Assembly: GCF_037975245.1 (NCBI RefSeq)
Contig: NC_092567.1
Coordinates: 18,358,876 to 18,422,875, forward strand
Direction: 5' to 3'
DNA from: Apostichopus japonicus
Taxonomy: Eukaryota; Echinodermata; Holothuroidea; Aspidochirotida; Stichopodidae
Length of the DNA: 64,000 bases
The notes beneath the pieces were generated by a model. That model was not told the DNA's origin. It did not search any database and was given only the letters and a program-made list of their open reading frames with translations. The position numbers were made by a program, and so were the translations under genes. Positions 1-13,392 of this stretch are shown here, in pieces (the stretch's first letter is position 1; the number at the start of each line of letters is the position of its first letter).

Positions 1-23
1 TCCGTGTCATTCTGCCATCGGTA

Positions 24-95
24 CTTTCCGCCATAGAAAATGTGCTTCTTCCGCCATAGAAAATGAGCTTCTTCCGCCATAGAAAAAGTGCCATG
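24..95. repeat. Short 23-bp tandem repeat
   Basis: Three near-identical units containing TTCCGCCATAGAAAA lie in tandem at the left edge. The same core, TTTCCGCCATAG, recurs once near 2457. No coding sense is visible. Confidence 0.6.
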
Positions 96-371
96 GCAAT
101 AGAGCACCTTTTGTATGGCGAAAGGAGCACATTATTGTGGGTGTATTGAATATGCACTGCATATTGCATCGCTTCACGTTACCTAGGCCTAGGGCCACAA
201 AATCATCAAAATCGGTCATTTAATTTGACAATCAGAATCGGTCTTTTAAGTTTTAAATAAACATCAGCCTAATTTAATTTGATTTATTCAATCAATTTTT
301 ATATATTTGAAGACAGTGTATCAACTCTTGCGAACTTACCGTACAATTTACACTATTCAATAAACCAGTAG

Positions 372-2301
372 TAGTATAGTCATACTTGCGAAGTTCGGAA
401 CACTGCTAAGTTCGGACACCCCTAAGAAATACACGATTTCACCATGACAACCTATAGCAACAGCCAATTTCACGAAAAACTACGAAGCTACAGTACAGAT
501 AGTTTCTCTCCAAAATGACCCATGTGCAAGTAAGTACTTACAAATTTGTCAATAAAAGGACGGAGATCTATGAAGTCTGTTATAATTACTGAAACTTTGA
601 AAGAGCAACTGCGCCACCAATTTTATCACCAGCGCCACACTGTGGGCTGGGTGTCCGAGCTTCGCAATACTCTAGCAAAGAAATACCAGTTCCACAATCA
701 CGCATAATCTTCTTGGAATACAACGTGAAAACAGATTAGGGATGCACCGGATATCCGGTCCGGCCGGACTATCCGGCCGGATAGTGAGAAATTATCCGGT
801 TCCGGCCGGATATTTTTCAAAATCCAGCCGGATCTTTTTCAAAATCTGGCCTGAATTATTCCTTAAATAGTGTTGGTATTAACTTAAATCAATGTAAACT
901 ATTTCCAAAAATTAATAAAAACATTCAAAGTAAGGAAAAATTAGGTTTAACATGTTTAATTTAATTTTCTCAATGGTCTGACCCACTGTTTCTAAAGATC
1001 AACCAAAATAATACGACTGCTGTTATAATACAACATGAAGCTATATACAAAAAATATATACAGTTTGCAGTGAAATCATTTCTTGCAGCCTTCATCAGTT
1101 TAATATTGTGCAGTTAAAATAGACCATTCATATACTTATCAGTCAAAATACTGTTCCATTGAATCTTTACTTTCCATTATTGTTGGCATTCATGTTTTCT
1201 CTGAATTTGTGAAACAATCTCTTATATGGTCAGAGAGAAACACTTGCATGAAATGAAATGTCCAAAATCCAAACATGTGCTTTAGGACCTTAAGAAGTCA
1301 AAACAATGGATCTTTTTGTGGACCACTACAGTCCATTTCCTGTCTAGAAAGCTGTCAATTGTTACTCATTGTTTGTGGTCATGGCAATATGCAAATTGTA
1401 ATCTTGGCACTTTTATAAATAGATGAAGCAATGGACTAGAAGAGTTTCCACCAAATGGGGTGCCAGTCACAGAAAAAACAGTATCTAGTTTTCTCACAGA
1501 AAAAGATATCTCTTGTCACCATGAAAGTTCCTAAAAGTTCATGAAAAACCTAAATCATTAAGTGTTCTAATGAACATTCAATTCCATTTTAAAGGATAGA
1601 TAAAAGATAGATAAGAAGTTTCTTCCACTTCTGGAAAGATGCAATGCTTTTCTTCTTTTTTCTTTACAGATAACATTGCAGTGTAAAAATTTGTTAACAA
1701 TTCTAAATCCTGATAGTAGTGTTAAGTACTACAACAATTAAATATTCTTTTTATTCAGTATAAAGTATGAGATTTGTGAAATGTAGCTTCCCGTTTTAAA
1801 ACAAACTTCATAGGTAGTTACAGTATTTTTCCAGCAAACAAATTTACATACTGTATCAAGCTTGTCAACAATTATATTGTAGTTATTTTATTAAAGAATG
1901 TAGATTACACCACTTCAAGTCATATTTAATCTCATTTATGGGGTCTTAATTTCACCTTTTTTATAATATGCGTATACCTCACCTTAGATTTGCTCCTTGT
2001 TTCATACTTCTACTTCTTATTAATGATTTTCTTTTGTGTAATGAAAAAATCCGGTTCCGGCCGGATAAAATCCGGCCGGATTTCATGTACTATCCGGCAA
2101 AATCCGGTTCCGGCCGGATCCAAAAATTTGGATCCGGTGCATCCCTAAAACAGATTGCAGGAAAGAAAGTTTGGTTGTGTATTGTAATATAACACACTTC
2201 TCCCACACATATCAAGTATATTTTCTGGTGATTTATACCAGAAGATATAGTTTTGGGGTGTTTTAAGGCTTAGGTGTCCAAAACTTCAAAGTGTCCATGC
2301 T
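372..2301 (+). mobile_element. MITE family M1, copy 1, interrupted by a hAT-like insertion
   Basis: The element begins TAGTATAGTC and ends near CCATGCTA, with subterminal inverted GCGAAGTTCGGA motifs. Uninterrupted relatives are at 27555-28008 (same strand, 454 bp) and 29412-29911 (opposite strand). This copy is split at 736/2148 by a 1.4-kb insertion; joining its two halves gives the same arrangement as the 27.6-kb copy. It has no coding capacity. The transposase family that moves it is not recognised. Confidence 0.7.
737..2147. mobile_element. Non-autonomous hAT-like element nested in MITE M1
   Basis: The ends TAGGGATGCACCGG and CCGGTGCATCCCTA are perfect inverted repeats. They are flanked by the 8-bp duplication AAACAGAT at 729-736 and 2148-2155. 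An 8-bp target-site duplication with a CAGGGATGCACC-like end is typical of hAT elements. Both subterminal regions carry repeated palindromic CCGGCCGGATA blocks, possibly transposase-binding sites. The AT-rich interior has no transposase reading frame, so the element is a deletion derivative. Confidence 0.8.
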
Positions 2302-2819
2302 ACATTAAGGACTGTGTATCAATTCCCCAATCTTGTCTTAACCACTATTCAGTCTCACATTTGAAGACAGTGTAACCGTCCTTCCACGCGACTCAAAGAA
2401 AGTTTCCCCAATACATTCCTGTACACCACGGTAAAATCCATTCCTAAAATGTACCTTTCCGCCATAGGTTTCGAGCCTAGTAGTAAGTACTATAACGTAC
2501 AAGGTTACACTACAGACTAGGCCCCTATAATTACTGTAGTATAAAGCTCAAGCCTGGCTACTTTGTGTTCACCGGTATTGCGGTATTGGTGTCGTGAAAT
2601 AATATTCACAAGAAAATTTTAGATCTTACTTGGTGACAAATGCCTAGTGGTCTTGTGATTGATGTGAGTATGTCTTGTGTTTTCGTATCTTTAAACCCCT
2701 TCACTACCAAGACACATTGGCAAGTCGGCACCAAAGTTCTGTACTTCAGCCAGAATGAAAGCGCCTTCACATGGAGGTGGCCATTTTGTTCTTAAAGATT
2801 GCTTCAAGTTACTAAAAGC

Positions 2820-2990
2820 TGTTCTGATTGGCTAATTGTGTAACCGTTACCGTTCGTGTGTGCTTAACTTTCACCAATCACAATTGTTGTCTGATTGCCA
2901 TAATTGCAGCGGCGAGGGGTCCTTGTCACGTGATACATCTCATAAGTTTGATTGGTTTAACAAATTGTTCTCCCAGGAAATTTAAATTTC
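2820..2990 (+). promoter_or_regulatory. Putative FoxM promoter with CCAAT boxes and E-box
   Basis: Three CCAAT cores lie within about 130 bp: ATTGG at 2827-2831, CCAAT at 2874-2878 and ATTGG at 2951-2955. An E-box CACGTG is at 2927-2932, and Myb-like CCGTTA/CCGTTC motifs are near 2845-2856. Multiple spaced CCAAT boxes are common in cell-cycle promoters bound by NF-Y. The cluster is about 1.4-1.6 kb upstream of the FoxM start codon, so a non-coding first exon would be needed. No TATA box is obvious. Confidence 0.4.
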
Positions 2991-3572
2991 CTATCGCATA
3001 TGTATAGACTGCAAGGAAGCCTACGTTAACTGAGTAAAATTTCACACAGGGACAGTGATATGTCTTTCACTCTTTGTAACATTCGGCAAAGCGCTGTTGG
3101 AATTTGTGTGAAAACCAAAATTGTCACAACCGGGAGTTAACATTCAACATTATTGTGAGAAGGATAGACTTTTTTTGCAGCTCGCTAGGCCTATAAGTTA
3201 ACCGTAACGGTAGACTTACACATTACAAGTGTAGCACAGTTGGCCTAGGCTAACTGTTTAGCCTTGGCCTAATGCATAGGTTAACATTATTAAGACTTTG
3301 ATTTTTGAAGTGTTACTATAGTGTTAGGTAGGCAAAACTGTGTGCAGTGTAACTAGCGTAGCATAGGCATCGCAATATGTATAAACATAGACTAGGCTAC
3401 ATCCAACTGACATGTTCACTTTGCATTACTGCAATTGGGCTAGCCTACAGGTAAGCGCTATTATAACTAGTCTTAGCCTTAAGTTAAGGCTAGCTGTAGG
3501 CCTAGTGGCCTAACTTTAAAATCCGCACTGGTCATATGATTGGGAAAGCTAACTTCGAATCGGCAGAATAAG

Positions 3573-3662
3573 GTTAGGAGTTAGGAAGTAGGGTTAGAAT
3601 TAGGGTAAGGAAGTAGGGAGTAGGGTTGGGAAGTAGGGAATATGGTTAGGAAGTAGGGACGA
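3573..3662 (+). repeat. Degenerate GTTAGGAAGTAGGG minisatellite
   Basis: About six imperfect units built from TTAGG/GTAGGG words run in tandem. It looks superficially like telomeric TTAGGG but the units are irregular in length and sequence, so a local G-rich repeat is the safer description. Confidence 0.6.
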
Positions 3663-4410
3663 ATGGTACGGATTCTAAATAGGTACCGCTATAGTATGTG
3701 CAGGTTATAAATAAGAACGTTAGCAAGCCTTCGCTCCTTAGGTTTGTCACACGGTAAATATTAATTTTTTTTAGCTAGAACAGGACTAGGCTATAGTACG
3801 TAAAAGGCATGACAATGGGGATCCATTATCATAGATTTATAATGTCATACTCATAAGTGAAGGCTCCTAGAATTATTGAACTTTGGTTTGTTGATTTTAA
3901 CACCAATCTGCAGATGGTATCAATCTCACCGATCGTCAACTATATTCAAGTAAGTCTTGTTCACCCGATTTACGAAAGTGATAACTGATAGTGATAAAAA
4001 CAGCTGTACTAATTGGCCAGCCAAATAAATCATGGCTATGCCCATAAGTTTTAACATTTTCTCTTTAGCCAATTAGTACATGGCAGAATTGGCATAATAG
4101 TAAATCTGGTCACCAAACATTGCTGATGACACATTATAGTTTACAGGGACTGACAAAGTGTCCTACCTTAGTCAACTACAGTATGTTGGAAGCGGCCTGT
4201 AAGTAAAAGTTGCCTTGGCTGCTTTTGTTTTGTAGAAAGATCAAGTTTTCATCAGGAAGTAAAGTATATCTTAAAAGCTTCATGAATGCAAGTTTCACCT
4301 GAATTTTTATTCTCCTGCAGGGCCTCAGAGTTCTGGAAGGTTTCAGCCCCACAGTCAAGCAAGAATAAATTATTTTAAGAAGTTGTCAAATCTTAACTTG
4401 AGCTACAAAG

Positions 4411-7400
4411 ATGGCACTCGACTTGCAGTGTTCACAGGATCTCTACGGAGAAGTAGGAAGAATAGATTTGTCCCATGCCATAGAAACACTCTTAGGAAAT
4501 GATGATAAGGAAAATGACCTGAGCATGCATCTCTTGACCAGCTCAACAGTTTCATCACGTCACAGTCTGGAGTCTTCAAGCTTTAATGAAACTCCTCACC
4601 TTCTCGACAAAACGGCAGCGAGACAGCATTGCAGGCGACTGGAGAACATTGATACAACACCAACAAAGAAACAGGAACCGCGGAGGCATCTGAATTCCGT
4701 TAACATCTTGTGTCGTTCAAAGAAGAGGAAGCTAGAGGACAAAGTGAGGTTTTCTGAATCGGGCAAAAAGTTAACCTCAAATGGAAGTAAAAGCGGACGG
4801 CTCACAGCGTCGGTCGCAAGTCGTTTCGGACCTCTCCAGACTTTGCACGATAGCAACGTTCAAATCATTGATTCTGATGGATCTACTAATGCAGCCATCA
4901 TGGTGAAAGATTCGTCAGGGAAACTTCATCCTGCTGAGTTTGTACCGGTGATGGTTGAAGAGAGGAACGGTGGCTTCTTCATGTCGCAGAACAACAGCAG
5001 TTTGAACAACGATAAAGATGTATTAAACTACCAAGAAAACAGAGGTAGGTAGTTATTATGATAAGTTATTCCTTTTGTTAAACTTTCCAATACCCCTGGT
5101 AAATTCTAAATTCCAGCATCTACTAAATTAGGCATGATCTTCTTCCGTAAAATACCAGCCCATGATATATTTTGGCCTCTACATATCAGGGCTGGCCGTG
5201 TTTTTGCTTGAAACAATATTATCGAATCCACAAGTATATACTGTACATGTACTCATTGCACTTCAAGACGTAACAGTAGGAAGATGACCTGTATTTTGTT
5301 GGTTACACATGCAGAAGAACATTGCCAGTATGTGCCATGCTCGAACAGGAATTTCTTTGGGGTAAAATTTGTTAATAATACGACCTAAAGTTTTTAATCC
5401 AGTGTATAATATTCATATTGAGAAATTAGATAGTCCTGAGCATTCTCTACATGATACACAGAGGACAGACCATTGATAAACTGACAATTTTGGGTTATGA
5501 ACAAGTGAACAATGAATATCAAGATTTAGTAAACAAAATCTGTTTGAAGGAAAATGTTGAGTGGACATGAAACCAAAATTCAAAGAGATGAAGGAGTAAT
5601 TACTTCTTGGAGAACATTCATGGCTTTCATGACTTATCAACGTTTGACTAGATCCATCCAAGTTTAGACTGGCTAAGTTGGCGTAAATACTTGACCATGT
5701 GCAGAAAGTATGTACTGTACACTACAGTGGGCTCAATAGCCTACTGTACATTCGATTGATTGAATGTTTTCACATTCATGGTTATTGGTTACCATGACTT
5801 GCATGTCTCTGTTTCAATCTTGAGTCATGTAAACTAGATGATGAAGCCTGCTTTTCTAGATTAGTTACTATTGTATTTTACTGTCCATGATGTAAATATG
5901 GGATTCTGAAGTCATATTCGTTGTGTTAAATACACAGGTACTGGACAAGATGACAGTTTGACCAATATTACCTGGCTCAAGAGGATGTCTGCTCCTGGCG
6001 TAGACTCTGTGGAACCCTGTCAACTTCAAGTAAAGTTACTGAATTCAATAGCCAACACCTACTAAATCTAGATAACTAATATTTTGAAAATTCTGATTGG
6101 GCTAAGAATGCTATGTGACAATCCGTACAGTAGCACTCATTGTTGGAGTAATTAGAGCATAGGAATGCTAAAATAAAGAAAAAAACGTTGCAGAGGTATG
6201 TAATCGTTGTTTTGATACACATCAGCACACAAGTGTACCATGTATAACAAGCTATGTACTGATCTGTTACGCACAAAACTAATTGCGGTAAATGCAGTGA
6301 TTCCTCTAACATTTCCCGTCCTCAGGATTTTGTGTCTCATCTGTTTCTGATCACCTATTAACAGAATTCTGGTTTTAGCATAAATTTAAGTTTATAACCA
6401 AAAGTTTGCAAAATACATTTTAGGCCTAAGGTAAACCTACATGGTGATTGTCATGACCTAGAACATTCAACATGATCATGCACCATTTAACTCAGTCATA
6501 TTCCCGTCTCTTGTAAACACATTCTCAATGCATCAGCACTGATCTATCGTACTGTATGCCTACAGTAGATACATACAGGGATGTGCTCACACTGGACGGC
6601 ACCGGGCGGCTGCACCCAGCAGTTCTGAATGCCGTCCAGCACAAACAGTATTTTAAACAGTTCCGCCCGGCACTTTTTTTGATGATAATTTAACAAACTT
6701 TACCATGACCAAAATCTGGGAGAATACATGGCACAGAATAGGAAAAATAGCACCACCTGTGCAAAATTTGTCCGTTGGGGAAGGGGTACCCCACCCATGA
6801 GATCCCTCTCCCAGGGTGTGGATCGCACTACCATACAATCTGCCCGGCACTCAAATATTCCTGAGCACATCCCTGTACATATATTTCCTTGAGCAGAGAA
6901 TCTGGTGTTTGTAATTTTATTAACTGAGCTATTACCTTAAACGGTATTAACTTTTTGAATAACGTGTGTATTTGCATCAACAGTTCCCTGATCCTGAGTG
7001 TGAGCGCCCTCCGTATTCATACAGCGCCTTGATACAGTTTGCTCTCATCAGTACACCAATCGGTAAAATGACCCTGAAGGAGATTTACGAATGGATTCAG
7101 AGCAAATTTCCATTCTTCAAGACGGCAAAACTGGGCTGGAAAGTAAGTGACTACAATCAATTGTACAAAAGGAAAAAAAATCAAAGCTTACCTGTTTCCT
7201 CACAACCTCTGCACTCTTGTTATACAGTAAAAGTTGAACATTTTGCAACCATTGGCTATTTGTTTGAGTGTTGATTGCCTTGCCCTTTTAACTTGGCCTC
7301 ATTCAATTATTGTCTTTCCTTTTAGTTCATTGAAATAACAGTGAAATTTGAATAATCAATCAAGTATGGCATCCCTAAATGGTGCAAATATGTATATAGC

Positions 7401-10217
7401 ATTATATTTACACATGAACCATGTAGTCATTTATAAGAGATAATCTTCAAAGACTTCATAATAGAGCTCTATGTACACAAAACTTCAAACACTTCATTAT
7501 TCCTGGTATTAAGTTTTTTACTGACATGTTAGCAGTTCTGCTATGTACAGGTATAGTATTTCGGAAGTGTGTCAGTGACAATCAATTTTAACAGTCGGAA
7601 TCTGGCAGGCTGTGGTACAATTGGTCGACGTATCAGTAGTTGGTTTACTTGGTTAACAATTTTATACTGTATTGAGCTCTTAAAACCTTTCCTTTTTTTT
7701 CTTTTTTGGTTTAGTATGTAAACTTTCTCAACCTATTTTTGGTCATTAAAAGAATGACTCAGCAACTCTAATGCTAATGGTACTTGTAATGTTGCGATAT
7801 CAGGTCATCTTGTACCTTCACTGAGAGAGACAGATCTGGCTGGACAGGAGTCAGGTGATCCATCCGGTGACTGCCCTCTAAAATCAGACATATCCTGTAT
7901 GAAAACAAATCATTTATAAAAATAATTCAATTAACTTCAAGACTTTCCGCAAGTGAGTGGCTCTTACTGAATCACTCTGTCCTTCCTCTTTCTCAGAATT
8001 CAATCCGTCACAACTTGTCGCTCCACAAGATATTCATCCGGGAGCCGCCGGACGGACCGGGGAAGCCGGCGTTCTGGACGCTACGGCCCGGGACAGTGGT
8101 TCGACTGCCAGAAAACAGATTATTCGTGATGGAAAATAAACACGGGAGCAAGAACGGTGGAAGCGCAGCGGAGAACTTTCCGTTGCAGCATTCTATGGAT
8201 GCAAAGGCTTGCATCAAACAGGCAGACGGAACTACACAAGTGGTATCTGAAAAGATTCTTCAAGGTAGGCAGTTTCTCTTCACAGCACACTATATTTTAG
8301 GTAATCCAGTGTTTGTTAATTTAGGGGTCAATCAATGGTCCAGCCGTGCGTTTATGGCAAGATATTGCACGAACAGGGGTATCAATCAAGAGATGTTTGT
8401 GTCCGTAGGCCGGGTGCATCCAGCGATAAAATCATACCCCATTCATTTATTCAAGGCACTAAATAAATTTTAATGTAAGTACGTCGCAATTTGATAGATG
8501 ACGCAAGGGCATACTGCGTCCAGTTGGCATAGCAACACATGTTCACCTCAAGACGTACAGCGACGCAGTGAATTGACATAACAGTCGTAAACACATGTGA
8601 ACAATTCGATGGACAAGTTCTTAAAAAGTTAACCTTTGTGTAGTACAATGGCTTTAACATTTGATCAGACGGAAATTGGTGTGAACCAGGACATGAAGCA
8701 ATACTTCTAAGTTCTATTAAAGAATGGTGTTTGCTGAAACGTGCATTTGTTGAATACATTTGCTGCTGTATTCCCGATCAGTAATGGTAAGCCCAGGCCT
8801 ATAATAGCCATTACATAACTATAAATCTCGGTGTTGTGACATTGTCTAGTCAACTGTTGGTTCAATTCCTTGGATCGCTGCTCTCAGGACATTGAACACT
8901 GCCTGTTTTGTTTATAATTCAAAGGCTCCGATAACTTCTGATGTTATTTCTAACGTTAGGCCTATTTTTGTCTCAATGGCCGCTTAGCCATAGTATTAAC
9001 ATTAATGCTAGCATTGCTAAATGAGGTTATCATTGTTGCTTGCACCTTACGGTTAGTATACTGCAGGCTGTAAGCTAGCTTTCTCGGAAAATATGGTCAT
9101 CATTTGCCGAGGGATTGTTTACATCGAGGGGCTTGTTGCCATGTACAGTACCATACTTGATTTACATACTCTGATTCATATGCTTTGAATTAGCTTCCTA
9201 GACAGCTAGCTGGGAGCTGGATTAAGCTTGCCAAAATACTTCTATTTTTTGCAACTTATATTAATCGGCCGTTAAGTTTATTGTGCGTTATCCATGGTTA
9301 TCCAGGTTAATGCACTGACGAGCCAATCGGATTCAAGAATTTTATGAATGATGTTTTAATAATTCTCTGCAATAAGTGTCCTTTATACAGCATCTTAAAA
9401 GGAGTATTCGCAGGACAGAAACTGTATTAAACACTCAAGCTGTTGGCAAAATTTTTCCTCATCGCTAGGTGAGAGCCACATCTCAATACCTGATTCCTTA
9501 CCTCATGGTTTTTTTTTTTTTTTTTTTTAATTCTTCGGTTCTTATTTAGCTCCTGAAAAGCCCAAACCTATTTTGCCTCGAGGACCGGGCGGTTACACCT
9601 TACTCACCATGGTCCCGGGCGGAAAACTCGAACGCTCCTCTACGAAATGCAGATATCCCAAAATAGCCCCCAAGCAGACACCTCGTCAAGTTTATCAACT
9701 GAGTATACCGTCCACTTCCGTAGTCTCAGAATCGAAGCCTTCAGTGGAAGCAGCTCATTCCCAGACCCCTAGAAGAAATAGCGGTGGAGGAGTTAAGACG
9801 GAAGAAGGGCAAGAAGAGGCTGTCACGAGTAAACCGGTGATGTCAACTCCTCTGAAACCCTCAAGGTCAGAAATAATGGAAGCCATGGGCTCGCTGACCC
9901 CCTTCAACGACGACGATTACACGCTCCTGAGATCGCAACAGGACATTCTCGACATAACTCCCATCAAAGGGACGGGGATGACACCTATCATCAAGGGAAT
10001 ATTGTCACAAACGAACGACTTGGAGGTCACGCCGGCACGACCTTCAAAGCCCAGACAATGTCTGCTCGCCACGCCCGTGGTCGACAGGAACGACGTGAGC
10101 TTCAATTTGGACGATTTGTTCGAAGCGACGGAGAATAACGAGGACTTACAGAACGACTTTTCCTACTGCAGCTTTAGCCATTTATTTTCTCCGGTGTCCA
10201 AAAAGTGTGAAAATTAG
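4411..10217 (+). CDS. foxm1: Forkhead box M (FoxM1-like) transcription factor
   Basis: Five coding exons: 4411-5044, 5938-6029, 6984-7142, 7997-8264 and 9550-10217, all with GT-AG introns, summing to 606 codons plus stop. The start ATG has a good context (AAAGATGG). The forkhead domain spans residues about 249-340: it opens ERPPYSYSALIQFAL in exon 3, carries NSIRHNLSLHKIFIREPP in exon 4, then the wing FWTLRPG. The exon-2 motif DDSLTNITWLKRMS, just N-terminal to the forkhead, resembles the SLSNIQWL motif of vertebrate FOXM1 and separates FoxM from other Fox classes. The C-terminal half is rich in S/T-P sites (for example VMSTPLKP, DITPIKG, MTPIIKG, VTPARP), expected CDK-type targets, and ends in an acidic, FxxLF-like tail that may activate transcription. 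FoxM is a nuclear activator of G2/M genes. The protein is shorter than human FOXM1 (about 750-800 aa). A variant polyadenylation signal ATTAAA is at 10323-10328. Confidence 0.93.
6576..6875. mobile_element. MITE family M2 (6-bp TSD), copy 1, FoxM intron 2
   Basis: The element is 300 bp with inverted ends CAGGGATGTGCTCA and TGAGCACATCCCTG, flanked by TACATA at 6570-6575 and 6876-6881. A second copy is at 22517-22825. The CAGGGATG end is hAT-like but the duplication is 6 bp, not 8. There is no coding capacity. Confidence 0.8.
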
Positions 10218-10935
10218 TTTCTCGGTTGAAGAAACAAACAAATTTGAAGATGTTATTGAAAAAATGATATTTCTGGGATACGTCTGGGATGGAATCTGAG
10301 GACAGTAAAATTGTAAGGAAATATTAAAGATTTCAGTTTAGTTAGTGTGCTTCTGGTGAGATTTGGGTATTTTAGTTGTTTAAATATTAAGTGATCAAGG
10401 AAGCACTTTACAAGAATCAAAAGTGCACTTCAAGTATTTTTTTTTGTTTTTTTTGGGGGGGGGTGGGGGGTTTTCCACCTTTTCTTTGAAATACCCACCA
10501 ATGTACAGAGAAAGATAATGTACCATGTTTTGTCTTTCAGTGTTAGGAGTTCAAATATATATTTTTCTAGAGTAGAAGTAAAAAGAATGAAAAAATGACA
10601 TGAAGTCCCAGTTTGAAAAGATTTGTACTCTCTGCTGACGAAGTGCACACTCACGAGTCCTGTCTTTAGTTGTTCTACCCTCTCAATGGGGTACAGCACA
10701 GTGGTGAAAACAAAAAATTTGCAAAATCTGGCATCCATTCCACCAAGCCATCTTATGGTTATCCATTGAAGGCTACCATCTAACAGTAAACATTTAGGTT
10801 GATGACAACATATGATGGTCTAGGACAGTCTTGTCAGATGGCTAAAAATTTGAAAAAAGTTGTTCCTTCCCTTTATACCCTCTCTCAAAAGTCAAGCAAC
10901 AGAAGGCCACTTTTAAATGCAGCTGAAATAATATT

Positions 10936-11045
10936 GTAAACTTAATTTACTTACTTGTAAACTTACTTGTAAACTTACTTGTAAACTTAATTTACTTACC
11001 TGTAAACTAATCTACTACTTGTAAACTTAATTGTAAACTTAATAA
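10936..11045 (+). repeat. 14-bp tandem repeat (TTACTTGTAAACTT-type)
   Basis: About seven imperfect units of a TTACTTGTAAAC-containing motif occur in tandem just downstream of FoxM. Confidence 0.7.
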
Positions 11046-13187
11046 CAAACAAAGACCAGACTATTTAATGTTAAGGACTATCATATAAAGTAGACCCATC
11101 TGCGGTCAAGAAATTATGTAGGATACAAAGAATATTGAAATTTCTGCTCCTCTCTGGTGTAGTTTTAGCTAATTTGCATCCATGAAAATGGTCACAATTT
11201 GAAAAGCTACAATTACACTGGTGGTCGAAAATTTTTGATATTTAGTGTACCCAAAATATGGCCCCTTCACTTTCGGATACTGTTGTGCGGTTGTCAGGCT
11301 CTTAAAATTTGAACCTCTCCTGAAGATATGGCCTTACTTTGCACCAGACCAGTTGTTGATAAATAACAGTCACCAAAATATGATCTCACTTGGTAGACTT
11401 AAAGTTACAGTACGTTACCCTGGTCCAATAATTGATAAAGTTCTGCCATCAATCTCTTGTCATCTCACATCCGAATTAAAGTTCTCCAATCTGCTTTACG
11501 GTTTATAAAGTTAAAGAATAGCATACAGCTGGGCAATGTAAACTACGTTTTAAACTTATTCATGAAAGAATGTATTAATTTATTGTTTTAAGATGTAAAA
11601 TATGATAACTACAACACAAAACGGATGAACAATGACACAATGTGGTATGTTATTTTCTTTCTTTCTTTGTAGTAAATATAAAACTGATCAAAAATATGAA
11701 CAACATAGACATTTAATGGGATCAAACTCTTGTCCTGGTTGAAGAGAAAAACTATATACTTTGAAATGTCATTTTGTGAGAGCAAAAACGAGTTGAATTC
11801 ACATGGACAGAAGTTTTAAGAAGGAATCAAGGATGAAATTTTCTATGACATTTTTTGTTTGTTAAGATATTCCAATTGGTGACATTATTCCACCATCTAA
11901 GACTTTGAGGAAACTAGAAGTAATTAGACTACTTTTAAAAAGAATACTATTATCTTGAAATGCTTATTTGCATGTAATGCCTGGTCATCGTTTTTGTCTC
12001 ATTCTTTAGAAGCCAAGGTTCTGATGTGGATATTTTTAACCTGGTTCGGTGGTGCACAGTTAACTTATTTGATAATTAAGTTTCAAGTTATACACGTATA
12101 TTAGTACATACTAGAATGTAAACAGATACTCTTACTTGTCCTGGATCTCCTATATTGCCAAGATTTGTTCCATTGCTGAGATAAAGAATACATATAGTGA
12201 GAATGCGGAGCTACTCGTTGTGATATGTTACACACCATCGAATTGTCGATGTACATTTCATTTGCTAAATGTTTACATTTCTCTGTTTCAAAGTTTAATT
12301 TGGAAACTTGGACATATTGGGAATTTATTTTTTCGATCTTGTGTGCATCGTTATTTATAGCTTTGCGTATACCAAACTGTTCTAGTCAAACACGGTTGCA
12401 TCACTTTTTAGACCCTTAAATATTGGAGTGGCTCAAATTCTTGTAGTGTCTGGGGGCTACCTTATTAAGCACTCAATGGCACCTCTCAATAAGTCCACAA
12501 AAATCAGTAGAAAAGAGGGGGGGGGGGGGTGTTTTGTTCTTAAAAAAGGATTACAATATATTTAAAAAAAGTTGTGTCGAGATGAGAAGGCCAAATCGGT
12601 TTTGGATCTTATCCTTCAGTGATACAAAACTGAAAAAACAGAGAACGCAACATTATTATTGACTTTTGACTATAGAAGAGCATTCCAAAGATCTTGATGG
12701 GGAAAAATATGTAGATAAGGTAACAAAACATTTTCCAAAGGAAAAAATAAAATTTTGTTTTGTCACATTGACTAGGAACTACCTGTAATATTCTATTTCT
12801 TTAATTTAATGCATATATGTAAATTTTGAATGCAAAGGTAGATGCCTCTTTCTGCATCTGCTCTGTTGTTTAGCAACTGTAATATAAATATTACCCAAGA
12901 CACACAAAAAATGTATTCTGTGAAATATTAACATCTGTCGATTATTTTTCCGGTGGTGAAATTGTACTTGTACACTTGTTCCTCTTCTTCTTCGTTTACT
13001 GCGACCTGTACGATAATTATTCCCAGATTTATTTATGTGCTTATAAGATATGTTGTTATGACCAAACATGTAATATATATATGAAAAGGATGAATATACA
13101 CAGATTGTGGAAACGATCAAGAAATTTTTGAAAATTTTGACTTTGTAAATTTAGTTTATTTGATGCATGTCAATATGGTGGGTCCAG

Positions 13188-13392
13188 CCAGTTGGGACAG
13201 TATTCTAATGCTAATTACCTCTCTAAACTGTCCTCCTCATATCATACTTCAGAGCACTCGTATTGACAGTATGAACAGTTCCTGCACTTTATCTGATTAG
13301 AAAACATGAAATTCATACTGCTCATACTGACAATACAAGTGCTTTTGAAGTGGGACATGAAAGTACAGTATAGAAAAAATTGTCCCAACTGG
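13188..13392. mobile_element. MITE family M3, uninterrupted copy
   Basis: The element is 205 bp with inverted ends CCAGTTGGGACA and TTGTCCCAACTGG. The interior also folds back: GCACTCGTATTGACAGTATGA on the left pairs with its complement before the right end. A second copy at 22347-22866 is interrupted by MITE M2, and this copy serves as its empty-site control. Confidence 0.7.

Noticed and set aside
3573-3662. Interstitial telomere repeat
   Set aside because: Units vary and perfect TTAGGG tandem copies are absent.
7804-7854. 51-nt candidate cassette exon in the FoxM forkhead intron with good AG/GT borders
   Set aside because: In the required phase it contains TGA and would break the forkhead domain.
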